A stretch of DNA of 64,000 bases, from positions 1 to 64,000 of the forward strand of contig NZ_JACJVC010000005.1 in NCBI RefSeq assembly GCF_023369555.1, given 5' to 3'. The DNA comes from Actinomyces sp. AC-20-1. Its GTDB lineage: Bacteria > Actinomycetota > Actinomycetes > Actinomycetales > Actinomycetaceae. Positions 52,313-61,657 of the stretch are shown piece by piece; positions within the stretch are counted from its first letter, which is position 1, and every line of letters begins with the position of its first letter. Under the pieces are notes generated by a model, which saw only the letters and a program-made list of their open reading frames with translations, made no database searches and had not been told where the DNA came from. A program made the translations under genes and the position numbers.

Positions 52313-54541
52313 TCAGAGCGGCCAGGGGGTCAGTCCCTCGGCCCGCACGTCCCAGCCCTCGCCGAAGCCCGGGTGCTCCTCGGAGCCCTCCCAGCCGGCG
52401 GCCATGAGGGCGACGGCGGCCAGCAGGCCCCCGTTGCCGGGCAGGTACAGCGGGATGAAGGCCCCCATGGCGGGGTTGTGGCCGACGGCGTCGTAGCGGT
52501 TCTTCGCGCCCTCCTGCATGAGCAGGTCCACGGCCTCGGCGCGGCGGCCCAGACGGGTCGCCGTCATCGCCATCACCGGGTAGTCCCAGCCCCAGGTCGA
52601 GTCCCAGTCCCACACCTCGCGCACCCAGTCCAGGGTGGCGCCCATGGCGGCCGGGTCGATGAGCGGCGTCGGCGGCAGGAAGCCCAGGCCCTGCAGGAAG
52701 GAGGGGTGGTCGTCGGTGCGCACCGAGGGTGAGCCCGCCACCGCCGTGTAGCGGCCCTCGACCTGCTCGGGCACCGGCAGCGCCGCCTGCACCGCCTCCC
52801 ACTCGGCCACGCGTCCCAGGCCCCGGCGCTCGCGGAAGCGCTGGGCCAGCTCGAGACCGAACCACCAGTAGGCGAGCTCGTAGGTGGGGTCGCGGGTGAC
52901 GGCCGCGTCGTAGAACTCCTGCGCCGGCATGACCGGGGCGCCCAGGTGGGCGACGACGGAGCCCTGCGCAGTCCGCTCCATCTGGGGGAAGGAGGCCATG
53001 AGCTCCGCGGTCTCGTCGAGCAGGTCCCCGACGGTGGCGAGCAGCCGCTCGCGGCCGGCGGCGGCCTCGGCCTCGCCGCGGGTGCCGTAGGCGGCCCAGC
53101 ACAGCTCGGCGAGGTAGAGCAGGTGGGGCTGCTGCCAGACGAGGAAGGGACCGATGCTGCCGGGCGCCTCGTGCCCGTCAGGGCCGACCTCCTTGGGCCA
53201 GCGGGCACCGCGGCAGCCCTGGGCGGCGGCGGTCGCCTGCGCGGACGGCAGGATGCTGCGGTACCAGCCGAAGGAGCGCTCGAGCACCTCGGGGCGGCCC
53301 CAGGCGGCGAACTGGGCGGCGTGCCACCAGTGCATCTCGAGGTGGAACTTGCCGCGCCACGTGTTGCTGATGAGGCCGGTCTCCTGCGGCGGCATGAGCC
53401 CGCCGCCGTTGGCGCGTAGCAGGTACTGGGACAGGACGAGGCGGCGCTCGAGCTCTGCGGCGCGCGGGTGCTGGCTGCCGGCGAGCTCGACGGCGGCGCC
53501 GGAGGCCCAGTAGCCCTCCCAGAAGGCGGCGGCGGAGGCGAGGACGGCGTCCACGCTGGTGAGGGCGCCCTCGGCGGGGGCCTCGTACCACTGGCTGCCG
53601 GGGCCCGCGACGGGGGCGAAGGCAGCGACAACCTCGAGAGTGTCGGTGCCGGCGGCGGGGGTGAGCAGGACGGTGCGCCCGCCGTCGTGGGAGGCGGTGG
53701 CGGCGCCCGTCCAGGTGAGGGTGATGGTGTAGGTGGTGGAGTCGAGGCGGCGGGTGACGACGGCGCTCCCGCCCTGGGCGTCGGAGGCCCGGACCTCGAG
53801 CTCGACCGTGCCCTCGACCTGCTCGCCCCAGCGGATCCCGGGGAACATCTCGGGGCTGGGGTCGGGGAGGGCGAGACGCAGGGCGGCGCGGCCCTGGGCG
53901 AGCAGCGTGGAGGTGACCCGGGTGGCGAGGACGGCGCCCTCACCGGCGACGGCAGTGGTGACCTCGACGCGCTCGCCGCCGCTGGTGAAGGTGGAGTCGA
54001 GGCGGCCTGCCCACAGGTCGAGGCGGGCGTCGACGTCGTCGACCTGCGGGGTGCCGGCCGTGGGGCCGTCGGGCAGGAGGAGGCCGAGGCGGCCCAGGTC
54101 CAGGCGGTGCGGGTTGGCGCCCAGCCACATGCCGGCGAGGTCGGCGGCCTCCGGCGCGGCCTGGCCGGTCATGACGGCCATCATCCGCTCCATCGACGGC
54201 GAGTCCGGGTAGAGGACCTCGCCGCGGGCGGTGGCGTAGGGGTGCATCGTGTCGGCGAGGGTGAAGCCCTCGGGGTTGGGCTGCTCGTGCCAGCCCCAGG
54301 TGGACTGGGTGCCGGTGTCGACGACGCGCGTGGCCATGGCCGAGCGCATGTCGAGACCCGAGGGGTCGTGGGTGGCGAGGGTCTGCAGACCGGTGACGTC
54401 GGCGGAGAAGGCGAAGTCGCCGTTTCCGAGGGTGAGGACGAGCTCGGGGGAGTCGGCGTCCAGGCGCACCGCGTGGCGCGAGACGAGGGCGCGGCGGTCG
54501 ATGCTGTGGCCGGCCGGGTGGCCGGTGCTCGGGGTGCTCAT
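52313..54541 (-). CDS. (Alpha/alpha)6-barrel glycosidase, GH65/GH95-like
   Basis: A 742-residue protein. An N-terminal beta-rich domain (about 1-290; LVLTLGNGDFAFSADVTGLQT) precedes a helical barrel with SNTWRGKFHLEMHWWHAAQFAAWGR-like sequence and a later EVWDWDSTWGWDYPVMAMTATRL segment. The W(x)GKFHLEMHWWH pattern is reminiscent of clan GH-L (GH65) and GH95 enzymes, but I cannot match a defined family. It lies in the glycosidase operon, so a carbohydrate substrate is likely. AGAGAGG precedes ATG 54541. Confidence 0.65.
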   Translation of the reverse strand: MSTPSTGHPAGHSIDRRALVSRHAVRLDADSPELVLTLGNGDFAFSADVTGLQTLATHDPSGLDMRSAMATRVVDTGTQSTWGWHEQPNPEGFTLADTMHPYATARGEVLYPDSPSMERMMAVMTGQAAPEAADLAGMWLGANPHRLDLGRLGLLLPDGPTAGTPQVDDVDARLDLWAGRLDSTFTSGGERVEVTTAVAGEGAVLATRVTSTLLAQGRAALRLALPDPSPEMFPGIRWGEQVEGTVELEVRASDAQGGSAVVTRRLDSTTYTITLTWTGAATASHDGGRTVLLTPAAGTDTLEVVAAFAPVAGPGSQWYEAPAEGALTSVDAVLASAAAFWEGYWASGAAVELAGSQHPRAAELERRLVLSQYLLRANGGGLMPPQETGLISNTWRGKFHLEMHWWHAAQFAAWGRPEVLERSFGWYRSILPSAQATAAAQGCRGARWPKEVGPDGHEAPGSIGPFLVWQQPHLLYLAELCWAAYGTRGEAEAAAGRERLLATVGDLLDETAELMASFPQMERTAQGSVVAHLGAPVMPAQEFYDAAVTRDPTYELAYWWFGLELAQRFRERRGLGRVAEWEAVQAALPVPEQVEGRYTAVAGSPSVRTDDHPSFLQGLGFLPPTPLIDPAAMGATLDWVREVWDWDSTWGWDYPVMAMTATRLGRRAEAVDLLMQEGAKNRYDAVGHNPAMGAFIPLYLPGNGGLLAAVALMAAGWEGSEEHPGFGEGWDVRAEGLTPWPL

Positions 54542-54579
54542 CGTTGAGCCTCTCTGCTGCGTGCTGACGGGGGTGCGCC

Positions 54580-55290
54580 TCAGGCGCTCAGGGCCTGCAG
54601 GGCGTCGGTGACGGCCTGGCGGGCGAGGATGAGGTCGCGGCCGGTGACGTCCGCGAAGGCGAGGAGGATCTCCTCCTCAAGGTCGAAGTCCCCACTGACG
54701 ACCCACTGCTGCTGCAAGCCGTCCCAGGAGGCGAGGAAGCGGCGCGCCATGGAGGAGGCGTCGCGGTCGGTGCGGGCCAGGCCGGCCTTCTGGAAGGCGC
54801 GGATGAGTGCGCCGATGCCGTCGATGGCCTCGGCGTAGTGGGTGGTGAAGTGCTCGTGGGCGGCGCTGCCCTCGACCTGGGCCTGGCCGGCGAGGTAGGA
54901 GTACAGGCGCAGGCGGGCGTCGTCGGAGGCGGTGGCGGCGATGAGGCGACGGATGGTCTCCTCGGACTCCTCCAGGCTCGGCTCCCGGTCGGCGGTGACG
55001 CCGTGGTCCCGGCGGAAGGCCTCGAGGTTGCCCCCGCCCTGGATGACGTTGTCGAAGTGGTCGAGGGCGGCTGTGAGCAGGTGGTCGCGGGTGGGGAAGT
55101 GGTAGAGCATCGTGCGCTCGGCCATGCCCGCGCGTGCGGCGACGGCGGCGGTGGTGAGCCCCTCGTGGCCGACCTCCTGGACGACCTCGTAGGCGGCCCG
55201 GGCGATGGCGGCTCGCTTGGCGGTGGTCTTCGCGTAGGGACCGCGGGTGTGGCCCGGCCCGGTGGACGAGGTGTGTGCTGCGGTGCTCAC
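54580..55290 (-). CDS. TetR-family regulator of the glycan locus
   Basis: A 236-residue regulator. The helix-turn-helix (LTTAAVAARAGMAERTMLYHFP) is at about residues 45-66, followed by a helical ligand domain. GTG 55290 is preferred over ATG 55314/55317 because AAGGAAGG lies just upstream of it. It is first in the leftward operon and divergent from the GPH transporter; dyads in the shared region are its probable operators. Confidence 0.87.
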   Translation of the reverse strand: MSTAAHTSSTGPGHTRGPYAKTTAKRAAIARAAYEVVQEVGHEGLTTAAVAARAGMAERTMLYHFPTRDHLLTAALDHFDNVIQGGGNLEAFRRDHGVTADREPSLEESEETIRRLIAATASDDARLRLYSYLAGQAQVEGSAAHEHFTTHYAEAIDGIGALIRAFQKAGLARTDRDASSMARRFLASWDGLQQQWVVSGDFDLEEEILLAFADVTGRDLILARQAVTDALQALSA

Positions 55291-55463
55291 GAGACCTTCC
55301 TTGGTGGTGACCATCACTCAAAAACTGATGATAGACGCCAGTTTGAATCGACACATTGACAATGTCAACCCCTTGACCTCGGACGAACTTGGTAGTTCAC
55401 TTCAGTTTCGCCATCCCCTTCCCTTCGTCAACGACGACCGAAGCACTGAGGAGCCCCGGACAC
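55291..55463. promoter_or_regulatory. Divergent regulatory region with three dyads
   Basis: AAACTG-N11-CAGTTT (55322-55344), TTGACA-A-TGTCAA (55356-55368) and GAACT-TGGT-AGTTC (55385-55398) lie between tetR and the GPH gene. TTGACA (55356-55361) and TTGACC (55373-55378) are -35 candidates for rightward transcription; -10 elements are unclear. The region is AT-rich for this genome. Confidence 0.6.
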
Positions 55464-56885
55464 ATGGACTCACCCGCCCTCTCCCCCGCACCCACCCGCG
55501 CCCGGAAGAAGGCGCTCACGCGCTCCGACCCCGACTACGTCAGCTTCGGCACCAAGATGGCGTGGTCCGCCCGCGCCCTGTCCATGGCCGCCAACGTCAT
55601 GGTCCTGGGCTACTTCAGCCTCTACGTGACGGACACCCTGGGCCTGAGCCCCGCCCTCCTGGGCACGCTCCTGCTCGCCTCCAAGGTTGTCGACGGCTTC
55701 ACCGACCTCATCGCCGGCTGGCTCATCGACCGCACCCGCACCCGCTTCGGACGCGCCCGCCCCTACGAGCTCGCCATGCTCGGGATGTGGGTGAGCATCT
55801 GGGCGCTCTTCTCCATCCCCGCCGGCGCCTCCACCGGCCTCAAGGCCGCCCTCGTCCTCCTCCTCTACACCATGGTCAACTCCGTGTTCGCCACCCTGGC
55901 GAACACCAACCAGACGCTCTACACCGCCCTGGCCTTCCCCAGCCGCGTCGCCATCGGCAAGGTGAGCGCCTTCGCGGGCCTCGTCATCTCCCTGGGCGCC
56001 ATCATCATCTCGGTCATCATCCCGGTGGGACTCGAGTGGGCCGGCAAGGACCCCGGCCGCTGGTCCACCTTCATCCTCTTCCTCGCCGTGCCCATGGCCG
56101 TCCTCGGCATGATGCGCTTCCTCTTCGTCAAGGAGGTCAACACCACCCCCGACGACGAGGCCGAGAAGGTCACCTTCCCCGAGATCTTCGCGACCCTGAG
56201 GGACAACCCCTGGATCTGGGTCATCTTCGTCATCACGATCCTGCAGAACCTGCTCCTCAACGTCGGCGCCGGCGCCTACTACTTCCGCTACATCGTCGGC
56301 AACCTCGGCCTGCAGTCCCTCACCGCCGTCGTCGGCCTCGTCGCCGTCCCCGCCGTCCTGCTCATCCCGCCGCTCATGAAGCGGTTCAAGCTCACCACCA
56401 TCATGGTCGCCGGCCAGCTCCTCTGCGCCGCGGCCAGCATGATCTTCTACGTCGCCGGGGCCAACATCCCCCTGCTCGTCCTCGGCAGCCTCGTCAACGC
56501 CGTCGGCGTCCTGCCGCTGTCCTACATGATCGGCATCCTCATCATCGACTGCGCCACCTACAACGAGTGGAAGGGCCACCGCCGCCTCGAGTCGATCATG
56601 GGCGCCGTCCAGTCCGCCGCTGCCAAGATCGGCCAGGGCGTGGGCCTCGCGGCCGCCGGGGCCTTCCTCGCCGCCTTCGCCTACGACGGCACCCTCGACG
56701 CGCAGCCCGACACCGCGGTCTTCGCCATCCGTGGCCTGTTCACCTGGGTCCCCGCCATCATCGCCCTGCTCATGGCGCTCGGCCTGCACCTCTACAAGCT
56801 CGAGGACCACCTGCCGCAGATCAACGAGGAGCTGGCCGCCCGGCGCGCTGCCGCCGAGACCGCCGGCGCCGCCGACCCGGCCTGA
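55464..56885 (+). CDS. GPH-family sugar:cation symporter
   Basis: A 473-residue, 12-helix carrier of the glycoside-pentoside-hexuronide family (MelB, XynB and XylP transporters). DLIAGWLIDRTRTRFGRARPY after helix 2 and CATYNEWKGHRRLESIMGA before helix 10 are the family motifs. It likely imports the oligosaccharides cut by the adjacent hydrolases. GAGGAG (55448-55453) precedes ATG 55464. It begins the rightward operon. Confidence 0.9.
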   Translation: MDSPALSPAPTRARKKALTRSDPDYVSFGTKMAWSARALSMAANVMVLGYFSLYVTDTLGLSPALLGTLLLASKVVDGFTDLIAGWLIDRTRTRFGRARPYELAMLGMWVSIWALFSIPAGASTGLKAALVLLLYTMVNSVFATLANTNQTLYTALAFPSRVAIGKVSAFAGLVISLGAIIISVIIPVGLEWAGKDPGRWSTFILFLAVPMAVLGMMRFLFVKEVNTTPDDEAEKVTFPEIFATLRDNPWIWVIFVITILQNLLLNVGAGAYYFRYIVGNLGLQSLTAVVGLVAVPAVLLIPPLMKRFKLTTIMVAGQLLCAAASMIFYVAGANIPLLVLGSLVNAVGVLPLSYMIGILIIDCATYNEWKGHRRLESIMGAVQSAAAKIGQGVGLAAAGAFLAAFAYDGTLDAQPDTAVFAIRGLFTWVPAIIALLMALGLHLYKLEDHLPQINEELAARRAAAETAGAADPA

Positions 56886-56929
56886 CCGGGCCCTCCCCTC
56901 TCCCGCCCCTTCGCACGACAGGAGCCACC

Positions 56930-59242
56930 ATGACCACCCAGCGCACCTACCCCTACCAGGACCCGAGCCTCAGCGTCACCGAGCGTGTCGAGGACCTGCT
57001 CTCCCGCCTGTCCACCGCCGAGAAGATCGGCCAGCTGCGCCAGTACTTCTACGTCGCCCCCCACATGGACGACATCCCCGAGGAGCACATCGCCCATCTC
57101 CCGGCCGAGCACCAGGAGTACGCCCGCCAGCCCGGGCGCATCCGCGAGGCCATCGACCGCGGCGAGGTCGGCTCCCTCCTCTTCGTCACCGACCCCGAGT
57201 TCATCCGCGGCCTGCAGGAGCGCGCCGTCGCTGGCTCGCGCTGGGGCATCCCGCTCCTCTTCGGCTACGACGTCATCCACGGCCTGCGCACCATCTTCCC
57301 CGTGCCCGTCGCCACCGCCGCCTCCTGGGACCCGCAGGTCGCCGAGGAGGGCCAGCGCGTCGCCGCCACGGAGGCCTCGGCGGTCGGCATCCGCTGGACC
57401 TTCGCCCCCATGGTCGACATCGCCCGCGACCCGCGCTGGGGCCGCATCATCGAGGGCGCCGGCGAGGACGCCTGCCTGGGCGGCGCCATGGCCGCCGCCC
57501 AGGTGCGCGGCTTCCAGGCCGGGGCCCGCACCGGCGAGGCCTTCCCCGCCGACGCCCTGCTCGCCGGCCCCAAGCACTTCGCCGGCTACGGCGCCGCCGA
57601 GGGCGGACGCGACTACGAGGACGTCGACCTGTCCGACGACCTCCTCCACAACGTCTACTACCCGCCCTTCACCGCCGCCATCGAGGCCGGAGCCGGCAAC
57701 GTCATGGCCGCCTACATGGACCTCAACGGCGTGCCCGCCGCCGCCAACCGCCACCTGCTCACCGGCATCCTGCGCGACGAGCTCGGCTTCGAGGGCTTCG
57801 TCGTCTCCGACGCCAACGGCGTCAACAACCTCGTAACCCAGCACCTCGTCGCCGACGACGAGCACGCCGGCGCCCGGGCGCTGGCTGCCGGGCTCGACAT
57901 GGAGATGGCCAACGGCCCCGCCGCCTACGAGCACCTGGCCGCCGCCCTCGAGGCCGGCCTCGTGGACGAGGCGGCCCTGGACACCGCCGTGCGCCGCGTC
58001 CTGGCCGCCAAGGTCTCCCTCGGTCTCTTCGAGAACCCCTACGCCGACGTCCCCCGCGCCGCCGAGGTCCTCGCCGAGCCCTCCCACCGCGAGGCCGCCC
58101 GCCGCGCCGCCGAGAAGAGCCTCGTCCTGCTCGAGAACGACGGCACCCTGCCGCTGGCCGCGAGTGGGGCGAGGGCCGTGCGCCGCGTCGCCGTGCTCGG
58201 CGACCTCGCCGCCTCCCAGCGCGACGTGCTCGGCCCCTGGGTCTTCGCCGAGGACGTCGCCGAGTCCGTCAGCCTCCTGGAGGGCCTGAGGGCCCGCGCC
58301 GAGCAGGCCGGCGTCACCCTCGAGCACGCCCGCGCCCTGGCCACCGCCGAGCGCGTCCAGCCCTCGATGTTCGACCGGATGGACGAGGGACTGCTGCCCA
58401 CCACCCCCGAGGGCTTCGACGCCGACGCCGAGCTCGACCGCGCCATCGGGCTGGCCGCCACCAGCGACGTCGCCCTCGTCGTCGTCGGCCAGAACCAGAA
58501 CCAGATCGGGGAGAAGTCCTCCGCCTCCACCCTCGACCTGCCCGGGCGCCAGGCCGAGCTGCTCCGGCGCACCATCGCCACGGGCACGCCGACCGTCGTC
58601 CTCGTCATGAGCGGCCGACCGCTCGACCTGCGTCCCGCCGACGGCGCCGCCGCCGTCCTGCAGGTGTGGTACCCGGGCACCCGGGGCGGTGAGGCCGTCG
58701 CCGCCGCCGTCTTCGGCGACGTCAGCCCGGCCGGCCGACTGCCCTTCACCTGGCCGCAGCACGTGGGGCAGGTTCCCGTCCACTACGCCCACCGCACCAC
58801 CTTCGACCCGCAGGGGGCGACCACCCGTTACTGGAACGAGGCCTCCCACGCCCCGCGCTACGTCTTCGGCCACGGCCTGAGCTACGCCGCCTTCGACTAC
58901 TCGCCCGTCCAGGTGCCGCAGCGGCTGGCCGTGGGGGAGACCGGGACGGTCGCCGTCGAGGTCACCAACACCTCCGCCGTCGACGCCGACGAGGTGGTCC
59001 AGCTCTACACCCACCAGCGCTACGGCGAGACCACCCGCCCCGTGCGCGAGCTCAAGGGCTTCGCGCGCGTGCACGTGCCCGCCGGGCGGACGGTGACGGT
59101 TGAGCTGCCGCTGGGGCCCGAGCAGCTGCGCTACTGGTCCTCGGTCAGCCGCACCTGGGTGCAGGAGCCCACCGTCGTGGACATCGCCGTCGGCGGCTCC
59201 TCCGCAGCACCCTTCACCGCCCAGGTGGAGGTCACGCCATGA
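56930..59242 (+). CDS. Glycoside hydrolase family 3 beta-glycosidase
   Basis: A 770-residue enzyme with no signal peptide. The N-terminal barrel has FAPMVDIARDPRWGRIIEGAG, GPKHFAGYG and the nucleophile Asp294 in GFVVSDANGV. Most GH3 enzymes have SDW here, so the substitution of Ala-Asn after Asp is unusual. The alpha/beta sandwich follows (VVVGQNQNQIGEKSSASTLDLPG) with a C-terminal fibronectin III-like domain (about 670-770). Substrates could be beta-glucosides or beta-xylosides. It overlaps the GH78 gene by 4 nt. Confidence 0.92.
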   Translation: MTTQRTYPYQDPSLSVTERVEDLLSRLSTAEKIGQLRQYFYVAPHMDDIPEEHIAHLPAEHQEYARQPGRIREAIDRGEVGSLLFVTDPEFIRGLQERAVAGSRWGIPLLFGYDVIHGLRTIFPVPVATAASWDPQVAEEGQRVAATEASAVGIRWTFAPMVDIARDPRWGRIIEGAGEDACLGGAMAAAQVRGFQAGARTGEAFPADALLAGPKHFAGYGAAEGGRDYEDVDLSDDLLHNVYYPPFTAAIEAGAGNVMAAYMDLNGVPAAANRHLLTGILRDELGFEGFVVSDANGVNNLVTQHLVADDEHAGARALAAGLDMEMANGPAAYEHLAAALEAGLVDEAALDTAVRRVLAAKVSLGLFENPYADVPRAAEVLAEPSHREAARRAAEKSLVLLENDGTLPLAASGARAVRRVAVLGDLAASQRDVLGPWVFAEDVAESVSLLEGLRARAEQAGVTLEHARALATAERVQPSMFDRMDEGLLPTTPEGFDADAELDRAIGLAATSDVALVVVGQNQNQIGEKSSASTLDLPGRQAELLRRTIATGTPTVVLVMSGRPLDLRPADGAAAVLQVWYPGTRGGEAVAAAVFGDVSPAGRLPFTWPQHVGQVPVHYAHRTTFDPQGATTRYWNEASHAPRYVFGHGLSYAAFDYSPVQVPQRLAVGETGTVAVEVTNTSAVDADEVVQLYTHQRYGETTRPVRELKGFARVHVPAGRTVTVELPLGPEQLRYWSSVSRTWVQEPTVVDIAVGGSSAAPFTAQVEVTP

Positions 59243-61617
59243 CGGGCACCCTCCTTCAGGCCCCGGTCCTGGCCGACCTCGACGACGCGGCCTGGCTCGC
59301 CACCCCCGCCGAGGTCCCGCCTGCCGGCCGGCGCCCCGCCTACGAGCTGCGCACGCACGTGAGCCTCACGGCGGCAGAGGCCGCCGCCCCCGCGCGCCTG
59401 ACCGCCACCGCCCACGGCATCTACGAGGCCTGGATCAACGGCGAGCGCGTGGGCGACTGCGAGCTCACCCCGGGCGCCACCACCTACCGCGCGACCCTCC
59501 AGGTCCAGTCCTACGACGTCACCGGCATGCTGCGCGAGGGCGACAACGAGCTGCGCCTGACCGTCTCCGACGGATGGTTCCGCGGACGCTGCGGCGCCAC
59601 CCGCGTCCCCGACGCCTACGGCGAGCGCACCGGTGCCCTCGCGGCCCTCGTCATCGGGGCCGGAACCGAGGCCGCCCGCACGCTCACCACGGGGCAGGGG
59701 TGGGAGGTCGCCGTCGGCGCCATCACCGCCGCCGACCTCATGGACGGCCAGACCACCGACCTCACCCGCCTCGGCCACGAGCAGTGGGCTCCCGCCGAGC
59801 TCTCCGACGAGCCGCTCACCCGCGACCGCAGCCGGCTCGCCGCCTCACCCTCCCCGGCCGTGCGCCGCGGCCTTGAGGTCCCCGCCGTCAGCGTCACCCG
59901 ACTCGCCTCCGGCCGGCAGGTCGTCGACTTCGGACGGATGCTGTCGGGATGGGTGCGCGTCGCCGAGCTCGGTCCCGCCGGCACGCGCCTGATCCTCACC
60001 CACTTCGAGGTCACCGGGCCCGACGGCGACCTCACCACCCGCCACATCCAGCACGCCGTGCCCTGGCTGCCCGAGCCCTACCCCCTCGGCCAGGTGAACA
60101 CGATCATCTCCCGCGGCGTCGCCGGGGACGTGGTGGAGCCCCACCACACGACCCACGGCTTCCGTTACGTCGCCGTCGACGGCGCCGACTGGGACCTCGA
60201 CCCCACCGCCCTCACCGCCGTCGAGGTGCGCAGCGACCTGACCCCCACCGGGGACTTCTCCTGCTCCCACGAGGACCTCAACCGCCTGCACGCCAACACC
60301 GTGCGCGCCTGGCACTCCAACTCCTGCGAGCTGCCCACCGACTGCCCGCAGCGCGAGCGCTGGGGCTACACCGGCGACTACCAGATCTTCGCCCGCACCG
60401 CCGCCCACCTCGACGACGTGCGCGGCTTCACCCGCAAGTGGCTGCGCTCCCTGGCCGACGAGCAGTACGAGGACGGCACGATCACCAACGTCGCCCCCAG
60501 CTACGGGGTGGACGACGGGCCCATGCCGGACCTGTCCGGCTCCGCCGGCTGGGGCGACGCCGCCACCATCGTCCCCTGGGAGATGTGGCGCGCCTACGGC
60601 GAGGCCGACGCCCTGGCCGAGGCCTACCCGATGATGGTGCGCTGGGTCGAGCACATCGAGGCCGCCGCCGCCGGCGCCCGCTACCCGGCCCGCGCCGAGG
60701 CCCACCCCGAGCCCCGCGCGCACGACCGCTACCTGTGGGACACCGGCTTCCACTGGGGCGAGTGGACCGAGCCCGACGTCGAGTGGGACCCGCGCGGCGA
60801 CTTCGGCATCGTCGCCACCGCGTACCTGGCCCGCTCGGCACGCATCGTCGCCGAGGCCGCCGTCGTCCTCGGCCGCGAGGACGACGCCGCCCGCTTCGGC
60901 GCGCTCGCGGACAGGGCCGCCGAGGCCTGGCGCACCGAGTTCATCGAGGATATTGCTGAGGAGCCCACCGCTGAGGGGGACGCCGCCCCCCGGCTCCGGC
61001 TCACCGTGCCGACCCAGGCGAGCTACGTGCGCGCACTCGCCTTCGACCTGGTGCTGCCGAGCCAGCGCCCGGCCGCTGCCGCCGAGCTCGCCCGGCTGCT
61101 GCGCGCCAACGGCAACCGGCTGTCCACGGGCTTCCTGTCCACCGGCATGCTCCTGCCGGTGCTGGTCGAGGCCGGTTACACGGACCTCGCCTACGAGGTT
61201 CTCCTCCAGCGCGAGGAGCCCGGCTGGATGGTCATGCTCGACCGCGGCGCCACCGCCATCTGGGAGGACTGGAACGGCCTGAGCGCCGACGGCGTGCCCA
61301 CCGGCTCGCAGAACCACTACTCCAAGGGCGCCGTCGTCGCCTTCCTCCACGAGTACACGGCCGGCATCCGTCCGGCCGAGCCCGGCTACGCCGCCGTCGA
61401 GATCGCCCCGGTGCCCGGCGGCGGGCTCACGAGCGCCCGCGCGAGCCTGGACACGGCCCGCGGGACGGTCTCCTCCTCCTGGGTCATCGAGGACGGCGCC
61501 TTCCGGCTCACGGTGCGCACGCCGCCGGGGACACCGACGACGGTGCGCCTGCCGGACGGGAGTGCCACCACGACCGGGGGCGGCGAGCACACCCTCACCT
61601 GCGCCTGGCCCGCCTGA
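59239..61617 (+). CDS. Alpha-L-rhamnosidase, glycoside hydrolase family 78
   Basis: A 792-residue enzyme. The N-terminal Bac_rhamnosid_N beta-domain (AWINGERVGDCELTPG) and concanavalin-like domain precede the (alpha/alpha)6 catalytic domain with the family signature LPTDCPQRERWGYTGD (acid Asp in DCPQRER) and NWNGLSADGVPTGSQNHYSKG-like C-terminal motif. It removes terminal rhamnose from plant glycosides or pectic side chains. It is translationally coupled to GH3 (ATGA overlap). Confidence 0.92.
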   Translation: MTGTLLQAPVLADLDDAAWLATPAEVPPAGRRPAYELRTHVSLTAAEAAAPARLTATAHGIYEAWINGERVGDCELTPGATTYRATLQVQSYDVTGMLREGDNELRLTVSDGWFRGRCGATRVPDAYGERTGALAALVIGAGTEAARTLTTGQGWEVAVGAITAADLMDGQTTDLTRLGHEQWAPAELSDEPLTRDRSRLAASPSPAVRRGLEVPAVSVTRLASGRQVVDFGRMLSGWVRVAELGPAGTRLILTHFEVTGPDGDLTTRHIQHAVPWLPEPYPLGQVNTIISRGVAGDVVEPHHTTHGFRYVAVDGADWDLDPTALTAVEVRSDLTPTGDFSCSHEDLNRLHANTVRAWHSNSCELPTDCPQRERWGYTGDYQIFARTAAHLDDVRGFTRKWLRSLADEQYEDGTITNVAPSYGVDDGPMPDLSGSAGWGDAATIVPWEMWRAYGEADALAEAYPMMVRWVEHIEAAAAGARYPARAEAHPEPRAHDRYLWDTGFHWGEWTEPDVEWDPRGDFGIVATAYLARSARIVAEAAVVLGREDDAARFGALADRAAEAWRTEFIEDIAEEPTAEGDAAPRLRLTVPTQASYVRALAFDLVLPSQRPAAAAELARLLRANGNRLSTGFLSTGMLLPVLVEAGYTDLAYEVLLQREEPGWMVMLDRGATAIWEDWNGLSADGVPTGSQNHYSKGAVVAFLHEYTAGIRPAEPGYAAVEIAPVPGGGLTSARASLDTARGTVSSSWVIEDGAFRLTVRTPPGTPTTVRLPDGSATTTGGGEHTLTCAWPA

Positions 61618-61620
61618 GCG

Positions 61621-61654
61621 GTGTCTGGTCCTCCCACTTAGGAGGGCCAGACAC
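61621..61654. terminator. Bidirectional terminator
   Basis: GTGTCTGG-T-CCTCC and GGAGG-G-CCAGACAC form a 13-bp interrupted stem with loop CACTTA between convergent genes. Confidence 0.7.
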
Positions 61655-61657
61655 GTC

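Noticed and set aside
55470-56810. Minus-strand 446-codon frame opposite the GPH transporter
   Set aside because: Glu/Gly/Asp/Val-rich shadow with no domain; the plus-strand gene has clear family motifs.
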